NCBI GenBank assembly: GCA_900552115.1
Contig: URYP01000082.1
Span: 1-9,583, forward strand
Length of the DNA stretch: 9,583 nucleotides
Direction: 5' to 3'
DNA from: an uncultured Oscillospiraceae bacterium
GTDB lineage: Bacteria > Bacillota > Clostridia > Oscillospirales > Acutalibacteraceae
Each line of letters begins with the position of its first letter. Within the stretch, counting starts at the first letter, position 1. This document shows, in pieces, positions 7,402-9,583 of this stretch. The position numbers were made by a program, and so were the translations under genes. Below the pieces are notes generated by a model. That model made no database searches. It was given only the letters and a program-made list of their open reading frames with translations, and was not told where the DNA came from.

Positions 7402-8745
7402 TTATTCGTCGCCGGTCTTGGCCTTGGTCGTAGTGGTGGTTATTTTGCCCTTCTGCGCCTCGATCACTTCGGAGACGGTTTGTTTTTTAGTGTTGCTGGT
7501 TTCGTCGTTGGCAATTTCGGTGATATTCAGGTCGGTTTCCTCTATCTGCTTGCCATAGATATCCTGTCCATAAGGGTCAAAAGACTGCCTCAGCAATTTC
7601 AGCAAATCTTTTTTATGCACGGAATAATAATTCGCTCCGCTCAGCGTAGCCACCTCTCCCGGCATGCGGTACATGGTCATGGAGGTCAATGGCACCTCTT
7701 TCAAGCTGACGAGGATGTCGGTAATGCCCTCGGCGTCAGTGTCCGTACGGATAGGCGCAGAGCTGCTCATCAATTCGCCGATAACTCCCTCTTCCGGGGA
7801 AGTGGGGTCCGTATTGATCAGTTCCGCTTTGTCCATACGGATGAGCCGCTGAAGCAGCGCCGCGTACACCTGACGCGAACTGATGATGCGCGACAGGTCA
7901 CCGCTGACGCCGGAAGACCGATCAGTAATATACTGCAGCGCCGCCGCGCCGTCCAGCGTCTGTACGCCGGCGGGATACTCCTGGTCGCCTACCGTCATAT
8001 AACTGTTCAGCTGTACATCCACGCCGCCGACCAGGTCAACCAGCTTCACCAGCGCCTGCTGGGGCATAATGAAATAGTGATCAACCGGCAGGCTGTATTG
8101 TTCGTTGAACACCCGGATCAAATCCCGGTAAGCGGAACCGCTTTTCTTGGTGATGGCCGCCCCGCAGCTTTCAATATTGTGCTTGCCGTCCTTGATCTCC
8201 TCCGCGGGAACCTCCTTGCGGCAGACATCGCACCAGTTCAGCGGCCGGGGATTGTTCCACACATTGCCGATGCGCTTGACATCCCACGTGTCGCTATCGC
8301 CCAGATAGGTGTCCACCGGCACTTCCATAAAATTCATGGTTTTCGCATCCTTGTCGTAGCAGACAAGGGACAGCATTTCCATGGCGTTATCATTCTTTTC
8401 GCCCAGCAGGCCGATCAGGTAATATTCCACCTTATCCGTATAGCTGGCGGGCGTCATATCATAGCTTTCGGTCTGAATATCGTTTTCGGGTCGTTTATCC
8501 GTGGTAAAAAACGTATTATAAAGGATTTGTCCGATCTGAACGAGAAAAAACACCGTAACCAGAATCAGCACGGCCAGCAGCGACAGCAGAACGATCTTCC
8601 CCACCGGCTGTTTTTTCTTTTTCTGCGGCGCCGGCGTGCGGCCGCCCGTCGTACGCGCCGGCTGCCGGCTGGTATTCTGGGCCGCCACCCGTTTGGACAG
8701 ATCCACCTGTCCCGTGCGCGTTTTGTCCCGTTTGTCTTTAGCCAT
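7402..8745 (-). CDS. Divergent LytR-CpsA-Psr (LCP) family membrane protein
   Basis: 447 residues. A basic cytoplasmic N-terminus with a KKKK run (42-45) precedes one membrane helix (about 50-72), so the rest should be outside the cell. LCP proteins transfer undecaprenyl-linked polymers such as teichoic acids to peptidoglycan. Family marks include VKLVDLVGGVDV (233-244), the LDG-x-AALQYI stretch near 264-273, R276 and GDLSRI (282-287). Other usual catalytic positions are changed: PRDT reads PVDT (V144), and the RSDT segment reads NDNA (118-121). An unusual segment at 171-194 holds C172, C175, H189 and C194, suggesting a metal site or disulfide. The C-terminus is polar with a TTTTT run. The start at 8745 has an excellent AAGGAGG seven bases upstream. 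It lies between yqeK and rsfS, a common Firmicute order. The fold assignment is good; whether it is an active transferase is uncertain. Confidence 0.85.
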   Translation of the reverse strand: MAKDKRDKTRTGQVDLSKRVAAQNTSRQPARTTGGRTPAPQKKKKQPVGKIVLLSLLAVLILVTVFFLVQIGQILYNTFFTTDKRPENDIQTESYDMTPASYTDKVEYYLIGLLGEKNDNAMEMLSLVCYDKDAKTMNFMEVPVDTYLGDSDTWDVKRIGNVWNNPRPLNWCDVCRKEVPAEEIKDGKHNIESCGAAITKKSGSAYRDLIRVFNEQYSLPVDHYFIMPQQALVKLVDLVGGVDVQLNSYMTVGDQEYPAGVQTLDGAAALQYITDRSSGVSGDLSRIISSRQVYAALLQRLIRMDKAELINTDPTSPEEGVIGELMSSSAPIRTDTDAEGITDILVSLKEVPLTSMTMYRMPGEVATLSGANYYSVHKKDLLKLLRQSFDPYGQDIYGKQIEETDLNITEIANDETSNTKKQTVSEVIEAQKGKITTTTTKAKTGDE

Positions 8746-8770
8746 CGGTAAACCTCCTTATGGTTCCCCG

Positions 8771-9583
8771 TTACCGGCGCAGTATGACCTCGTTATACGC
8801 CGCCAGGGTGTCCGGATGAATCGCTTTTTTTTGTTCTACCAGGTCGCGTATCGAATAGCACAGGGCATATTCCATCGCCGGCGCGATGCCAATGTCCGCC
8901 TGACGGCGCATTTCATCCACATCGGGATAATCCCGGTCGGCCGAGGTAAAGTCTGCCAAATACAGCACTTTTTCAAGCTCGCTCATACCGGCGCGCGCCG
9001 TGGTGTGGTACCGCACGGCGGCAAGGATGTCCTCATCCCGCACGCCCAGCACATAGCGAATAAACACCGCCCCGCTGTGGGCGTGCCATAGCTTTTCCGC
9101 CTGTTTTTCGATATCGTCTTGTAGTATATCAAAATCTTTCAGGATTTGCAACTGGGCATCGCCGCCGGTATCCTTTAAAATATCGTGCAGCAGTCCGGCC
9201 GTGTAGGCTTTAGACGGATCGGCTCCGTATTTTTCAGCCAACCGGCGGGCTTCCTTCGCCACCTCCAGCGAATGGTGGAACCGGCGGGGGGTCAGCCGCC
9301 CCTTTATGATTTCGACAAACTGGTCGTCGGTCATCATTGTAGTCATCGTTTGAGCATCCTTATATAAGCCCTCACGGGCGATATAGCCGGCCACCGGCGG
9401 CGGCAACCAATCCGCCGCCGTTTTCCCGGCGGCAATCTGTTCCCGGATCAGACCGGTGTCCGCCCCGTCTGCCAGAAAGACATAGGTATTGTGGAGGCAG
9501 GAGAGCTGGGTCATGATGTCACTGCGGCTCTGCCCCGAAAAGGGTGCCAGGAACCAGCCATCCAGCGAAACCACCGGAAAACG
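8771..9583 (-). CDS. yqeK: NadD C-terminal part fused in frame to YqeK-type HD hydrolase (5' end cut by window edge)
   Basis: The reading frame is open from the right edge to a TAA at 8773-8771. About the first 75 residues look like the C-terminus of nicotinate-nucleotide adenylyltransferase (NAD synthesis): an R-x3-AAGKTAADWLPPPVAGYI stretch followed by GLY. From the Met at 9346 come 191 residues of a YqeK-type HD phosphohydrolase, a family that cleaves diadenosine tetraphosphate symmetrically to ADP in Firmicutes. Numbered from that Met, the likely metal ligands are H25, H54-D55, H88, H114 (in YHTT) and D132 (in YLADF). No stop separates the two parts. Either this is one bifunctional protein or yqeK is also made from an internal start at 9346. 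The usual ISSTxIR motif of NadD is poorly conserved here (ADTGLIR). nadD next to yqeK is a standard Firmicute arrangement; the lack of a stop between them is the odd point. The LCP gene starts 25 bases downstream. The HD assignment is firm, the NadD part fairly so. Confidence 0.85.
   Translation of the reverse strand, partial: RFPVVSLDGWFLAPFSGQSRSDIMTQLSCLHNTYVFLADGADTGLIREQIAAGKTAADWLPPPVAGYIAREGLYKDAQTMTTMMTDDQFVEIIKGRLTPRRFHHSLEVAKEARRLAEKYGADPSKAYTAGLLHDILKDTGGDAQLQILKDFDILQDDIEKQAEKLWHAHSGAVFIRYVLGVRDEDILAAVRYHTTARAGMSELEKVLYLADFTSADRDYPDVDEMRRQADIGIAPAMEYALCYSIRDLVEQKKAIHPDTLAAYNEVILRR
9357..9361 (-). promoter_or_regulatory. Possible internal ribosome-binding site for yqeK
   Basis: AAGGA on the minus strand lies 10 bases before an in-frame ATG at 9346-9344. 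That ATG sits just after the NadD C-terminal GLYK and just before the YqeK domain. Two more ATGs follow at 9337 and 9334. The site could allow separate translation of YqeK despite the open fused frame. Spacing is slightly long, so confidence is moderate. Confidence 0.4.

Noticed and set aside
7480..8751. 423-residue open frame on the plus strand opposite the LCP gene
   Set aside because: It mirrors a gene with a clear ribosome-binding site and family motifs; its translation shows no recognisable domain.
1..9583. Defence system, prophage, insertion sequence or CRISPR array
   Set aside because: No transposase, integrase, phage protein, repeat array or target-site duplication is visible; all genes belong to housekeeping families.

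Overview
The window is a compact chromosomal segment from a moderately GC-rich member of the Clostridia (Bacillota). The case rests on content and order: a NadD/YqeK block, an LCP protein, RsfS and LeuS, then a YqeG–endonuclease-IV-like–AroQ–Xaa-Pro-peptidase–EF-P series ending in a CD1247-type zinc-ribbon protein, a family I know only from Clostridia. A GC-rich gut lineage such as Oscillospiraceae is a guess. Every supported gene lies on the minus strand. The longest non-coding gap is about 137 bases, so no stretch over 300 bases lacks a gene. I see no mobile element, CRISPR array, rRNA or tRNA.

Transcription runs from the right edge leftwards in four apparent units. (1) 9583-4602: a NadD C-terminal part joined in frame to a YqeK-type HD hydrolase (5' end outside the window), a divergent LytR-CpsA-Psr protein, rsfS and leuS, all tightly spaced. 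(2) 4582-4283: rpsU (ribosomal protein S21, 58 aa) with its own near-consensus sigma-A promoter and a clear intrinsic terminator. (3) 4280-1292: a second strong promoter drives yqeG, an endonuclease-IV-like TIM-barrel gene, aroQ and an M24 Xaa-Pro peptidase, mostly with overlapping ends. (4) 1240-56: a third promoter drives efp and the CD1247-like gene, closed by a 13-bp perfect hairpin.

Functionally the block is housekeeping. Translation is served by LeuRS, S21, EF-P and RsfS (ribosome silencing). NAD synthesis and Ap4A breakdown are served by NadD/YqeK, the shikimate pathway by AroQ, peptide turnover by the Xaa-Pro peptidase, envelope polymer attachment by the LCP protein, and possibly phospholipid or DNA maintenance by YqeG and the TIM-barrel protein.

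I found no convincing new multi-gene system. The points most worth checking are the in-frame NadD–YqeK join with an internal ribosome-binding site and an altered NadD motif, the LCP protein with changed active-site residues plus a Cys-rich insert, and the 13-cysteine acidic zinc-ribbon protein paired with EF-P.
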